In this document: positions 1 through 6,604 of the stretch, in pieces
Layout of the letters: the number at the start of each line of letters is the position of its first letter
Position numbering within the stretch: the first letter of the stretch is position 1
NCBI GenBank assembly: GCA_947385505.1
Contig: CANDLP010000079.1
Coordinates: forward strand, 1 to 8,670
DNA: 8,670 nucleotides
Reading direction: 5' to 3'
Source: an uncultured Clostridia bacterium
Lineage (GTDB): Bacteria > Bacillota > Clostridia > Oscillospirales > Ruminococcaceae
Made by a program: the position numbers and the translations under genes
Notes under the pieces: model-generated
What the model was told of the DNA's origin: nothing
The model's database searches: none
What the model saw: the letters and a program-made list of their open reading frames with translations, nothing else

Positions 1-44
1 ATGACGCTCCGTGACTGGAGTTCAGACGTGTGCTCTTCCGATCT
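1..44 (+). other. Illumina TruSeq adapter remnant (assembly artefact)
   Basis: Bases 11-44 match the standard Illumina multiplexing read-2 adapter, beginning GTGACTGGAGTTCAG and ending TGCTCTTCCGATCT. In the indexed primer this block is preceded by ...GAT and then the sample index. Here the preceding ten bases read AT plus GACGCTCC, which fits an 8-base i7 index. The segment is therefore library-construction sequence carried into the assembly, not host or phage DNA. Any reading frame or start codon called inside it, such as the GTG at 30, is spurious. Phage sequence begins at about 45. Confidence 0.97.
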
Positions 45-236
45 GGATATTCTTGTATGACTTTAGATTTTTACTGGAGAATGGACGGTGAATTATATGT
101 AGGTCCATATCTGTATGGAATGAGTAGTCAAGAAACCGTTACATACAAATTTGATGAGGGCGGCGAAGGCTTTAAAATTTATTCGGATTATTTTGAAAAA
201 ATTTGGGAAAATTCCAAAGAAAACGTGCTTTTATAG
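45..236 (+). CDS. 3' end of an unrecognised protein (5'-truncated by contig end)
   Basis: An open frame enters from the adapter junction and ends with TAG at 234-236, giving about 63 residues. The frame continues without a stop into the adapter. The first internal ATG (57) has no ribosome site in front of it, so this is the C-terminal part of a longer gene. The visible part is rich in aromatic and acidic residues (for example DFYWRMDGELYVGPYLYG and a GGEGF turn) and ends in an amphipathic segment, YFEKIWENSKE. There is no membrane segment. I do not recognise the family. Two terminators follow directly, so it is the last gene of its transcription unit and may be separate from the capsid genes downstream. 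Confidence 0.6.
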   Translation, partial: GYSCMTLDFYWRMDGELYVGPYLYGMSSQETVTYKFDEGGEGFKIYSDYFEKIWENSKENVLL

Positions 237-272
237 AGACTTTTGCGAAGAGTAAGACAATCTAATAAACAT

Positions 273-299
273 ACCGCTTTGAGAAATCAAGGCGGTTTT
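273..299 (+). terminator. Intrinsic terminator with GAAA tetraloop (copy 1)
   Basis: Ten-base arms ACCGCTTTGA and TCAAGGCGGT pair with one T-G wobble around a GAAA loop and are followed by TTTTC. The loop is of the GNRA class. The hairpin ends the transcript of the truncated gene upstream. It shares its core (CTTTGA, GNAA loop, TCA) with the hairpins at 323-350 and 6919-6947. Confidence 0.75.
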
Positions 300-322
300 C
301 TAATGGAAAAACTTAATAATCA

Positions 323-350
323 AGCACTTTGAGCAATCAAGGTGCTTTTT
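323..350 (+). terminator. Intrinsic terminator with GCAA tetraloop (copy 2)
   Basis: Arms AGCACTTTGA and TCAAGGTGCT form ten pairs with one T-G wobble around a GCAA loop, followed by five T. It lies only 23 bases after copy 1 and 28 bases before the next start codon. It is therefore either a tandem back-up terminator or a leader hairpin of the gene at 379. The arms are almost the same as those of the hairpin at 6919-6947. Confidence 0.75.
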
Positions 351-378
351 AATTCAAAAAAGAAAGGAACACCACCCC

Positions 379-789
379 ATGAATTACAAAACCTGCAACG
401 AAACAATAAAAACAATTCACTCTAACCTCGGCGAATTATTCATACTGTCCGAAGGAAAACGAAAAAAGCTTGCGGAATGCAGGGTAGATATTGACATTAT
501 CAGACATTCAACCGTATACAGGGCGAGAAATCCCACCGGGTACAATGTTTATGAGCGATACGCTTCAATCGTGTTTTGCCTTGAACCCAAGGCGGCGGAT
601 AAAATCGACAATAAAGTTTTTGAAACGGCGGAAGGGTATGAGGTATATTTCGAGGTAGAGAAAAATATCGGAGAGTACGAAAAAATCAAACTTGACAATC
701 TGTTAGAGGAATCAATCGACCTTTTTGAAAATGAGTGGATATTCAGAATTGAGGACGAAGGTACGGTAAGAAAGCTTATGAAAATATAA
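379..789 (+). CDS. Unrecognised phage protein, 136 residues
   Basis: ATG at 379 has an AAAGGA ribosome site ten bases upstream, and the frame ends at TAA 787-789. The soluble product is of mixed charge with no signal peptide or membrane segment. A basic stretch near residues 26-30 (GKRKK) precedes a well-ordered looking section with ARNPTGYNVYERYASIVF at roughly residues 50-67. The C-terminal half is acidic (ESIDLFENEWIFRIEDEG). The alternating hydrophobic pattern suggests mostly beta structure. It lies between a terminator pair and the scaffold/capsid genes, and its stop overlaps the first possible start of the next gene (TAATG), so the two are probably co-translated. I cannot name a family. 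A minor head protein or an accessory late gene are both possible. Confidence 0.72.
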   Translation: MNYKTCNETIKTIHSNLGELFILSEGKRKKLAECRVDIDIIRHSTVYRARNPTGYNVYERYASIVFCLEPKAADKIDNKVFETAEGYEVYFEVEKNIGEYEKIKLDNLLEESIDLFENEWIFRIEDEGTVRKLMKI

Positions 790-806
790 TGACGCGGAGG
801 AAATCA

Positions 807-1019
807 ATGACCGACAAAAAATGTCCCACCTACGGCAAACGCTGTTCGGGACTTGAAAGTTACTGCACAAAATGCGGAATCCTTCTTGTAAAGGACGAAA
901 ACCGCTGTTCTGAAAACAAGACAGAACTTTGCAGACACAGAACATTTGACGATGACGATATTTATTGCTGCTACTGCGGTTCGCTTACCACATATGCGGC
1001 TGAAAAGCAGAGTAAATAA
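807..1019 (+). CDS. Small double zinc-ribbon-like protein, 70 residues
   Basis: I chose ATG 807 over the ATG at 789 because GGAGG (796-800) sits six bases before 807, while 789 has no site. The product contains two successive cysteine modules of similar design: C6-x6-C13-x6-C20-x2-C23-G, and C34-x7-C42-x11-C54-x2-C57-G (C55 is an extra cysteine and H44 a possible further ligand). Each ends in a hydrophobic knuckle (YCTKCGILL; YCCYCGSLT). This is what a tandem zinc ribbon looks like. The linker holds an acidic run, DDDD, at 48-51. Small zinc-ribbon proteins of unknown role are common between late genes of Firmicutes phages. Binding to nucleic acid or protein is possible, but nothing here decides it. 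Confidence 0.75.
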   Translation: MTDKKCPTYGKRCSGLESYCTKCGILLVKDENRCSENKTELCRHRTFDDDDIYCCYCGSLTTYAAEKQSK

Positions 1020-1111
1020 CCCCGCCTTTTTGGCATTGCAGGCGAAAAAGAACAAGACATAAAAACCTGACTGAACAGGGACAACAAACGTTATGAAAGG
1101 AAGAACAGAAC

Positions 1112-1711
1112 ATGAAAAAAGAAGATTTTAAAAAAATCGGAGTTTCCGAGGAATTGGCGGCGACCTGCGAAAAGGCTTCACTTGAAGAGCTTAAAGACTA
1201 CATTCCCCGCACGCGAATGAACGAGGTAAACGAGGAAAATAAGACCTTGAAGCAGTCTCTCACCGACAGGGACAAACAGCTTGAAGAGCTGAAAAAGTCA
1301 AGCGGAGACAGCGAGGAATTGAAAAAGCAGATCGAAGCCTTACAGCAGCAGAACGCCGAACAAAAAAAGGCGCACGAAACGGAAATGGCGGCGCTTAAGC
1401 TTGACAACGCCGTTGAAACAGCCCTGACAGCAGCCGGGGCAAAAAATTCAAAGGCGGTCAGAAGCTTGTTTGATGTAACCAAGCTTAAGCTTGCCGAGGA
1501 CGGTTCGGTTGAGGGTTTGAAGGAGCAGATCGCGGCGGTGCAAAAATCCGACCCGTATATGTTCGCCGAAAAGGAGCAGAAAACAAATCTCAAAGGCTTC
1601 CAACCGGGGGCTTCCGGTGATGTAAAGCCCGGAACGGAAGTTGACACTTCCAAGATGACCTATTCGGAAACAATGGCATATCTTGAACAAAATCCCGGAG
1701 CAGAAATTTAA
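1112..1711 (+). CDS. Phage Gp20-family minor structural / scaffold protein
   Basis: The 199-residue product shows the layout of the phage_GP20 family (PF06810 by recognition). The N-terminal segment has the family motif around residues 32-44 (PRTRMNEVNEENK). A long charged heptad-rich coiled coil follows, from about 38 to 98 (DRDKQLEELKK, EELKKQIEALQQQ). Next comes the conserved block AGAKNSKAVRSLFD at about 108-121. The C-terminal tail is low in complexity and contains SDPYMF. Proteins of this type lie directly before the major capsid gene and are thought to act as the internal scaffold for procapsid assembly. The start is ATG 1112, with GAAAGGAAG upstream. The capsid gene follows 22 bases later. 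Confidence 0.92.
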   Translation: MKKEDFKKIGVSEELAATCEKASLEELKDYIPRTRMNEVNEENKTLKQSLTDRDKQLEELKKSSGDSEELKKQIEALQQQNAEQKKAHETEMAALKLDNAVETALTAAGAKNSKAVRSLFDVTKLKLAEDGSVEGLKEQIAAVQKSDPYMFAEKEQKTNLKGFQPGASGDVKPGTEVDTSKMTYSETMAYLEQNPGAEI

Positions 1712-1733
1712 AAAATGAAAGGAATTAAAAACT

Positions 1734-2810
1734 ATGGCAAAATTTGACAGCAAAAACTTTAACCCACAGGCATTCGGCGCTTATGTGAACCGAATTCCCA
1801 ATGTGAAGAAGAACGAACTTGCGAAGTCCGGAGCGGTAGGCTCCAACGAACAGGCAAAAGCAGCTTTGTCCAACCAGACAGGCAGCTTGTACGCCCGTAT
1901 TCCCTATTTCGGCAGGATAGACGGCTCAACCTCCCAGAACAATGACGGCGGCACCGACATTACCTCCACCAACACCACCACATACGAGCAGGGTTTTGTC
2001 ACCGCCTCGCGTATGGACAGCTGGACGGAGCGCTCTTTCAGTAAGAATATCACTGCGGGCGTTGATTTTATGGACAACGTGGCGCAGCAGATAGGCGATT
2101 ACAAGCAGGAAGTAAAACAGGATATGCTTCTGGCTATCTTGGAGGGCGTTTTCGCCATGAAAACCACAGGCAACACTGCTTCGGCAAAGGCGGCAAAGGA
2201 ATTTACCGAAAAGCATACCTTCGATATTTCGGCTGAAAGCGGAGAGGAAAGCAAGGTGGGTGCGGCAACGCTCAACAAGGCTATACAGCAGGCATGCGGC
2301 GATAACAAGTCGATTTTCAGCCTTGTTATTATGCACAGCGAGGTTGCCACAAACCTTGAAAACCTTAAGCTGCTGAAATACATGACCTACACCGACAAGG
2401 ACGGAATTACCCGCGACCTTGCGGTAGGCTCATGGAACGGACGCACCGTGCTGATTGACGACAGCATGCCTGTTGAGGAAGTTGCCGGAACAGGCGACGG
2501 AGCCGCACAAACCAAATATACCACATATATTCTGGGAAAAGGCGCAATCGTTCTTGACGACATCGGCGACAGCGTTCCCTATGAAATGAGCCGCGATCCT
2601 AAGACCAACGGCGGGCAGGACACTTTGTATGTGCGTGACCGTTACATCTGCGGTGTGGACGGTATTTCCTTTGAAAAGCCCGCAAGCCTTACCGCTTCGG
2701 CTTCCAACGCGGATTTGAAAAACGGCGAAAACTGGAATATAATCAACGACGGCACAAAGACGCTCTCTCATAAGGCTATCGCGATTGCCCGAATTATTTC
2801 GCTGGGCTGA
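1734..2810 (+). CDS. Major capsid (coat) protein
   Basis: The 358-residue product begins with the pattern seen in coat proteins of Clostridia myoviruses (FDSKNFNPQAFGAYVNRIPN, then KKNELAKSG). The middle section GVDFMDNVAQQIGDYKQEV, followed by DMLLAILEGVFAM, lies at about 109-142. A long alpha helix and beta-rich A-domain-like C-terminal half follow, including DDSMPVE and a YILGKGAIVLDD strand near residues 263-274. This fits an HK97-fold shell protein. Its place directly after the scaffold gene and before the connector series supports the call. No N-terminal delta/protease domain and no separate protease gene are seen in the window; proteolysis, if any, would be encoded upstream. The start is ATG 1734, behind GAAAGGA. 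Confidence 0.93.
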   Translation: MAKFDSKNFNPQAFGAYVNRIPNVKKNELAKSGAVGSNEQAKAALSNQTGSLYARIPYFGRIDGSTSQNNDGGTDITSTNTTTYEQGFVTASRMDSWTERSFSKNITAGVDFMDNVAQQIGDYKQEVKQDMLLAILEGVFAMKTTGNTASAKAAKEFTEKHTFDISAESGEESKVGAATLNKAIQQACGDNKSIFSLVIMHSEVATNLENLKLLKYMTYTDKDGITRDLAVGSWNGRTVLIDDSMPVEEVAGTGDGAAQTKYTTYILGKGAIVLDDIGDSVPYEMSRDPKTNGGQDTLYVRDRYICGVDGISFEKPASLTASASNADLKNGENWNIINDGTKTLSHKAIAIARIISLG

Positions 2811-2823
2811 GGTGGTGAAAACG

Positions 2824-3213
2824 TTGTGGGATAAAGCGGTAAAAAGGCTTGAAGGGTTCGGGTATGAGATTAAAGCCGCGGATAAGCCTTTGTTGAAATT
2901 CGCGGTTGAAAAGGCGAAGAGTACTGTTAAGAACGAGTGTAATTTGTCCGAGGTTCCCGAAGGGCTTTTGTGCATTGCCGCGGATATGGCGGTAGGTGAG
3001 TTTCTTAACGCAAAGAAAACTTTTGCCGCCGAGGATTTGACGGGGTTGGATTTAAATCCCGCGGTGAAACAAATTCAGGTTGGTGATACAAGCACAACGT
3101 TTGCGGCGGGGGACGGCAGTCTTACTCCCGAACAGCGTTTGGACGGGTTTATAAATCACCTTTTGAATTATGGGAGGAGTGAGTTCGGCTGTTATCGGAA
3201 AATCAAGTGGTGA
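2824..3213 (+). CDS. gp6-like head-tail connector protein
   Basis: I place the start at TTG 2824, giving 129 residues, because GAGGTGG (2809-2815) lies eight bases upstream. The in-frame GTGs at 2812 and 2815 fall inside that ribosome site. The protein matches the gp6-like connector type. It has helical N-terminal sections (KPLLKFAVEKAKSTVKNECN, LSEVPEGLL), the segment AVKQIQVGDTSTTFAAG, and the typical C-terminus ending YRKIKW. Connectors of this type form the ring between portal and tail terminator. The gene begins 13 bases after the capsid stop. Its 3' end overlaps the next gene. Confidence 0.88.
   Translation: MWDKAVKRLEGFGYEIKAADKPLLKFAVEKAKSTVKNECNLSEVPEGLLCIAADMAVGEFLNAKKTFAAEDLTGLDLNPAVKQIQVGDTSTTFAAGDGSLTPEQRLDGFINHLLNYGRSEFGCYRKIKW
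3173..3191 (+). promoter_or_regulatory. Ribosome site that points to a CTG start
   Basis: GGAGGAG at 3173-3179 is nine bases before CTG 3189. It is the only good ribosome site near the start of the XkdH-position gene. The frame is closed by TGA at 3180-3182, and no ATG, GTG or TTG exists between that stop and GTG 3207, which is 27 bases from the site. CTG, or re-initiation at GTG 3207/3210 coupled to the upstream stop, are the two options. Confidence 0.5.
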
Positions 3214-3578
3214 AAGCGAAAAGTGCGGCGCGAAAGGCTGTTGAAAGCGCCTATGAGGGAGTTTGTAATATTGTTGAATACCAAAGCGTAAAAGACAAAA
3301 AAAGCAAAATTACCCGACAGGAAGAAGTTACGGTTTTGCGAGAGCAGCCCTGCAAGTTGTCCTTTGAAAAAATAAACGCCGCATTGCAGACCGAAACGGG
3401 GGCGGCTGTAAGTCAAGGCGTTAAGCTGTTTATTGCTCCGGAAATTGAAATAAAAAACGGATCGAAAATAGCGGTCACACAGAACAATGTTACAACCGAA
3501 TATTCGGCAAGCGGACAGGCGGCGGTGTATGATTCACATCAGGAAGTAATGTTGGAATTATGGAAGGAGTGGGCGTAA
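3189..3578 (+). CDS. Head-tail joining protein at the XkdH position
   Basis: With the CTG start at 3189 the product has 129 residues and begins M-L-S-E-N-Q-V-V. With GTG 3207 it has 123. I prefer 3189 because of its ribosome site and because the helix SAARKAVESAYEG then has a normal-length lead. The protein has the features of the small beta-barrel head-tail adaptor located between gp6-like and gp10-like proteins in PBSX-type phages: an early YEGVCNIVEYQSVKD, REQPCKLSFEKIN around the middle, VKLFIAPEIEIKNGSKIAVTQ, and a C-terminus with YDSHQEVMLELWKEWA. It probably forms the stopper layer that closes the capsid after packaging. It overlaps the connector gene by 25 bases. Confidence 0.8.
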   Translation: MLSENQVVKAKSAARKAVESAYEGVCNIVEYQSVKDKKSKITRQEEVTVLREQPCKLSFEKINAALQTETGAAVSQGVKLFIAPEIEIKNGSKIAVTQNNVTTEYSASGQAAVYDSHQEVMLELWKEWA

Positions 3579-3579
3579 A

Positions 3580-4056
3580 ATGGGAAAATCGGGGTTTGAC
3601 GTTTCGGGGCTTAAAAAGCTTCAAAAGGATTTGGAGAAGCTTAAGGAGCAGGCGGAGCATTTTGCGGAGGAGTGCGCCAAGAATTTAGGAGCAAGAGTAT
3701 TAAGGAGAGTTATAAAGCAAACTCCTGTCGGAGTTTATGACGGAAGCACTTACAATTGTGAAAGCGGCGTAACTCATAAAAGCTCCAAGCAGATCGGGAA
3801 AGTTGGCGGCACCTTGCGCCGAGGCTGGAAAGCAACACCTCCCGCCAGAGCGCACAAAAGCGGAAACGCCAAGGTGGTAATTTACAATCCCGTTGAATAT
3901 GCCTCATATGTGGAATACGGTCACCGGAAACGCGGTGGAAAGGGCTGGGTGCAAGGTCACTTCATGCTTGAAAAATCCCGTCAGGAGGTGGAAAAAATTG
4001 CCCCAAAGGTGGTAGAGGACAAGCTGAATAAATTTTTGGGCGGTGCGTTTAAATGA
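3580..4056 (+). CDS. HK97 gp10-like tail component (XkdI type)
   Basis: The 158-residue protein carries the recognisable blocks of the HK97 gp10-like family (PF04883 by recognition). It has an N-terminal amphipathic helix (LKKLQKDLEKLKEQAE) and KQTPVGVYDG at about 46-55. GGTLRRGW follows at 76-83, NPVEYASYVEYGHR at 103-116, and GHFMLEKS at 126-133. Such proteins act in joining the finished tail to the head or closing the tail end. The ATG at 3580 comes one base after the previous stop, with GGAGTGGG in front. The last four bases (ATGA) are shared with the next gene, a sign of translational coupling. Confidence 0.93.
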   Translation: MGKSGFDVSGLKKLQKDLEKLKEQAEHFAEECAKNLGARVLRRVIKQTPVGVYDGSTYNCESGVTHKSSKQIGKVGGTLRRGWKATPPARAHKSGNAKVVIYNPVEYASYVEYGHRKRGGKGWVQGHFMLEKSRQEVEKIAPKVVEDKLNKFLGGAFK

Positions 4057-4508
4057 TAACGGTAAATTCAATTATTGAAGCTATCGGAATTGCCTTGAAC
4101 GGGGAATTCGGGGACGATTGTACAGTATACGCGGAGGAAATAAAGCAGGGACTGAGCGAGCCTTGCTTTTTTGTTTCCTGCATAAATCCCACCGATAGGC
4201 AGTTCAGGGGCAATTCCAACAGTCATTTTTTAGCGGCGCGGTATTTTAGGGAAAACCGCTTTTGTGTTCAGTACTTTCCGAGTGATCCGAACAATGAAAG
4301 GGAAGAAAGCTACGACAAAGCGGAGCGGCTTTTCAGCGCGCTTGAAGAGATCACCGCCGACGGGGACTTGCTCAGGGGTACCGATATGAACTTTGAGTAT
4401 GTGGACAGGATTTTGAGCTTTTTCGTCAGCTATAACTTTTTCGTTTACAAAACAAGAGAGCCTACTGTTATGGGAGATTTAAAAAGAGACGTTAAGGAAA
4501 AATCATGA
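4053..4508 (+). CDS. Phage tail terminator family protein (XkdJ position, DUF6838-like)
   Basis: The 151-residue product begins with a helix (ITVNSIIEAIGIALNGEF) and continues with IKQGLSEPCFFVSCINPTDR. It then has YFRENRFCVQYFPSD and a second helical part, YDKAERLFSALEEI, and ends with a strand-rich VDRILSFFVSYNFFVYK. This pattern is common to the small tail-terminator proteins that sit just before the sheath gene in Clostridia myoviruses and cap the assembled tail tube. The ATG lies within the ATGA overlap with the gp10-like gene. The protein shows no membrane segment or signal. Confidence 0.86.
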   Translation: MITVNSIIEAIGIALNGEFGDDCTVYAEEIKQGLSEPCFFVSCINPTDRQFRGNSNSHFLAARYFRENRFCVQYFPSDPNNEREESYDKAERLFSALEEITADGDLLRGTDMNFEYVDRILSFFVSYNFFVYKTREPTVMGDLKRDVKEKS

Positions 4509-4521
4509 AAGGAGCTTTGAA

Positions 4522-4719
4522 ATGGCAAAAAAGGTTGAAGAAAAATCAGTTGTTTCGGATAATTCCGAAAAGCTTTTTAAAAAAAATCAGCTTATATTTT
4601 CAGAGCGTTTTAGGGATAAAAGAGATTTATTAAATGCTCTGCTAAGGGAAAACAAGCTTTACGCGGTATCTCAGGCGGAGGAAATGATAGACATTTACAT
4701 GAAAGGAAAGGTGAAATAA
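4522..4719 (+). CDS. Small conserved tail-region protein before the sheath gene
   Basis: This 65-residue, highly charged protein starts at ATG 4522 with GAAAGGAG upstream. After a lysine-rich, probably disordered N-terminus it has a compact helical core, KKNQLIFSERFRDKRDLLNA, then YAVSQAEEMIDIYMKGKVK at the C-terminus. Small proteins of this type (a sentence-like FSERFRDKRDLL core and an ...YMKGKV end) are often found between tail terminator and sheath genes in this phage group. Their function is not known to me. The stop is one base before the sheath start, so the two are probably translated together. Confidence 0.8.
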   Translation: MAKKVEEKSVVSDNSEKLFKKNQLIFSERFRDKRDLLNALLRENKLYAVSQAEEMIDIYMKGKVK

Positions 4720-4720
4720 T

Positions 4721-6028
4721 ATGGCTTTAGGCGGCGGCACCTTTACGGTGCAGAATAAGGAACTCCCCGGCGCGTATATCAACTTTGTTTCGGCGGCTTC
4801 GGCGAATGCGGCACTGTCGGACAGGGGCATAGCGACTATGCCTCTTGAATTGGATTGGGGAAAAGAAAACGAGGTTTTTGAGGTCACAAACGAGGATTTT
4901 CAGAAAAACAGCTTGGAGATATTCGGATATGAGTATTCGCATGAAAAGCTTAAGGGGCTGCGTGACTTGTTTTTGAACGCAAGGATCTTGTATGCTTACA
5001 GGCTTAATTCGGGCGGCGAAAAGGCTTCAAATACTTTTGCGGAGGCGGTTTGCGGAGGTACGCGGAGCAATGACCTTAAAATAATTGTACAGCAGAATGT
5101 TGACAATGAAAAGCTGTTTGATGTTAAGACCTTGCTGGGCGCTGTCGAAGTGGACGAGCAGACGGTGGAAAGCGCGGAGGAGCTTAAGGACAACAGCTTT
5201 GTTAAATGGAAAAGGGACGCAGTCTTGGAGCTTACTGCGGGAATGCCTTTAGAGGGCGGCAGTAACGGAGAAGTAAACGGTGCGGCACATCAGGCTTATC
5301 TTGACAAGATAGAATCGTATACATACAACGTTATGGGAGCGGCAGTTGCCGACGAGGTAACGAAGGGGCTTTACACGGCGTTCTGCAAGCGCTTGCGCGA
5401 TGAAATGGGCATAAAGTTTCAGCTTGTTTTATACCGCTGCGCGGCGGATTATTACGGTGTTATCAGCGTTAAAAACAGAGCGCTTGGTGAGAGCCATAAC
5501 GAGGCTGCGCTGGTTTATTGGGTGACGGGCGCTGAGGCAGGCTGCGAAGTTAACAGGAGCAATCAAAACAGAATTTATAACGGCAGCTTTATGCCTGAAA
5601 CGAATTACACTCAGACCGAGCTTAAAGCAGCCGTTAAGTCGGGGGAGTTTGTGTTCCATAAGGTGGGACAGGAAATCAGGGTGCTTGACGATATAAACAC
5701 CATGGTAACGGTTTCGGAGGTGCAGGGCGATGTTTTTAAGGACAATCAGACGGTGCGCGTTATGGATCAGATCGCCAATGATATTGCGGTGCTGTTCAAT
5801 ACAAAGTACTTGGGTGTTGTTCCAAATGACAACGCGGGGCGTATTTCCCTTTGGTCGGATATTGTAAAGCACCATGAGCAGCTTCGTGAAATACGGGCTA
5901 TCGAGAATTTTTCCGATGAGGACGTGACGGTGTCGGAAGGAAACAGCAAGAAGTCGGTGGTGGTTACCGATCTGGTGACGGTAGTCAACGCCATGGGCAA
6001 GCTTTATATGACTGTTACGGTGCAGTAA
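4721..6028 (+). CDS. Contractile tail sheath protein (XkdK type)
   Basis: The 435-residue protein has the typical N-terminus of Firmicutes sheath proteins (ALGGGTFTVQNKELPGAYIN, then LSDRGIATMPLELDWG at about 33-48). The middle domain carries a long insertion-prone section (TAGMPLEGGSNGEV, HQAYLDKIESYTYNVMGA). The C-terminal domain has KVGQEIRVLDDINT, followed by the helix VRVMDQIANDIAVLFN. It ends with the strand-rich KSVVVTDLVTVVNAMGKLYM, which in sheath proteins exchanges strands with neighbouring subunits. It shows that the particle has a contractile tail. Length and gene place (directly before the tube gene) agree. The ATG at 4721 follows a GGAAAGG ribosome site. Confidence 0.95.
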   Translation: MALGGGTFTVQNKELPGAYINFVSAASANAALSDRGIATMPLELDWGKENEVFEVTNEDFQKNSLEIFGYEYSHEKLKGLRDLFLNARILYAYRLNSGGEKASNTFAEAVCGGTRSNDLKIIVQQNVDNEKLFDVKTLLGAVEVDEQTVESAEELKDNSFVKWKRDAVLELTAGMPLEGGSNGEVNGAAHQAYLDKIESYTYNVMGAAVADEVTKGLYTAFCKRLRDEMGIKFQLVLYRCAADYYGVISVKNRALGESHNEAALVYWVTGAEAGCEVNRSNQNRIYNGSFMPETNYTQTELKAAVKSGEFVFHKVGQEIRVLDDINTMVTVSEVQGDVFKDNQTVRVMDQIANDIAVLFNTKYLGVVPNDNAGRISLWSDIVKHHEQLREIRAIENFSDEDVTVSEGNSKKSVVVTDLVTVVNAMGKLYMTVTVQ

Positions 6029-6043
6029 CGGGAAGGAGTATAT

Positions 6044-6526
6044 ATGGACAATAATGTTATTATGCACGCTAAGGATACGGTTTTCGCGGCTTTGGCGGAA
6101 TGCTTTGTCACGATAGGCTCAAGGCGCTACAATTTTATGCAGGCGATAAACCTTGAAGCGAAATTCGAGAAAAACAAGGTGGAGGTGCCTATCCTCGGAA
6201 AGACGGGAAAGGGCAACAAGGCGAGCGGCTGGAAGGGCACGGGATCTGCCACATTTCATTATAACACCTCGATTTTCCGCGAGCTTATGCAGAGGTATAA
6301 GGACACGGGGGAGGACGTTTATTTTGAGATACAGATAACCAACGAGGACAGAACCTCGGCGGTGGGAAGGCAGACTATTGTGCTGCTCGACTGCAATATT
6401 GACGGGGGTATTCTCGCTAAGTTTGACGCGGACGGGGAGTATCTGGACGAGGATATGGACTTTACCTTTGAGGACTTTAAGATGCCGGAGACGTTTAAGG
6501 AACTTAACGGGTTTCTGACTAACTGA
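6044..6526 (+). CDS. Phage tail tube protein (XkdM type)
   Basis: The 160-residue product resembles the XkdM/DUF2001 tail core protein family. It has an N-terminal arm (HAKDTVFAALAECFVTIGSR), then MQAINLEAKFEKNKVEVPIL and GKTGKGNKASGWKGTGS at about 53-69. FRELMQRYKDTGEDVYFEIQ follows, and the final strand section is EDMDFTFEDFKMPETFKELN. It polymerises into the inner tube surrounded by the sheath protein of the preceding gene, from which it is separated by 15 bases. The ATG at 6044 has GGAAGGAG upstream. A strong promoter begins two bases after its stop codon, marking the edge of the inserted toxin-antitoxin locus. Confidence 0.94.
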   Translation: MDNNVIMHAKDTVFAALAECFVTIGSRRYNFMQAINLEAKFEKNKVEVPILGKTGKGNKASGWKGTGSATFHYNTSIFRELMQRYKDTGEDVYFEIQITNEDRTSAVGRQTIVLLDCNIDGGILAKFDADGEYLDEDMDFTFEDFKMPETFKELNGFLTN

Positions 6527-6528
6527 GG

Positions 6529-6557
6529 TTGACAAATAGGCGTAAGGGTGCTATAAT
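6529..6557 (+). promoter_or_regulatory. Perfect sigma-A promoter P1
   Basis: TTGACA (6529-6534) and TATAAT (6552-6557) are separated by exactly 17 bases, an ideal housekeeping promoter. The predicted start is near 6564. It begins two bases after the tail tube stop and reads towards P2 and the toxin locus. Nothing similar is visible elsewhere in the structural operon. Confidence 0.88.
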
Positions 6558-6604
6558 ACAGTCGGAAAAAGTACGTAAGTATTATACTGTTTTTAATTTG
6601 GGTG

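Noticed and set aside
789..806. Upstream ATG 789 as the start of the zinc-ribbon gene
   Set aside because: The GGAGG site lies downstream of it and points to ATG 807. The extra residues (MTRRKS) lie outside the cysteine pattern.
1020..1050. Hairpin CGCCT/AGGCG after the zinc-ribbon gene
   Set aside because: Only five pairs with a 12-base loop and no T-run behind it, so it is not a convincing terminator.
2785..2823. Upstream TTG 2785 and GTG 2812/2815 as starts of the connector gene
   Set aside because: 2785 lies inside the capsid gene without a ribosome site, and the GTGs are within the GAGGTGG site itself. TTG 2824 is at the proper distance.
1926..2975. Several minus-strand open frames opposite the capsid gene
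   Set aside because: They overlap each other and the capsid gene, lack ribosome sites and resemble no protein family. They are shadows.
5429..6067. Long minus-strand open frame (212 codons) opposite the sheath gene
   Set aside because: It is the reverse shadow of a confidently assigned sheath gene, has no ribosome site, and its composition (many His, Ile, Arg) is typical of antisense frames.
6570..6594. Possible small terminator after P1 (AGTAC-GTAA-GTATT followed by a T-run)
   Set aside because: Only five pairs with one wobble, and six bases separate the stem from the T-run. It is too weak to call.
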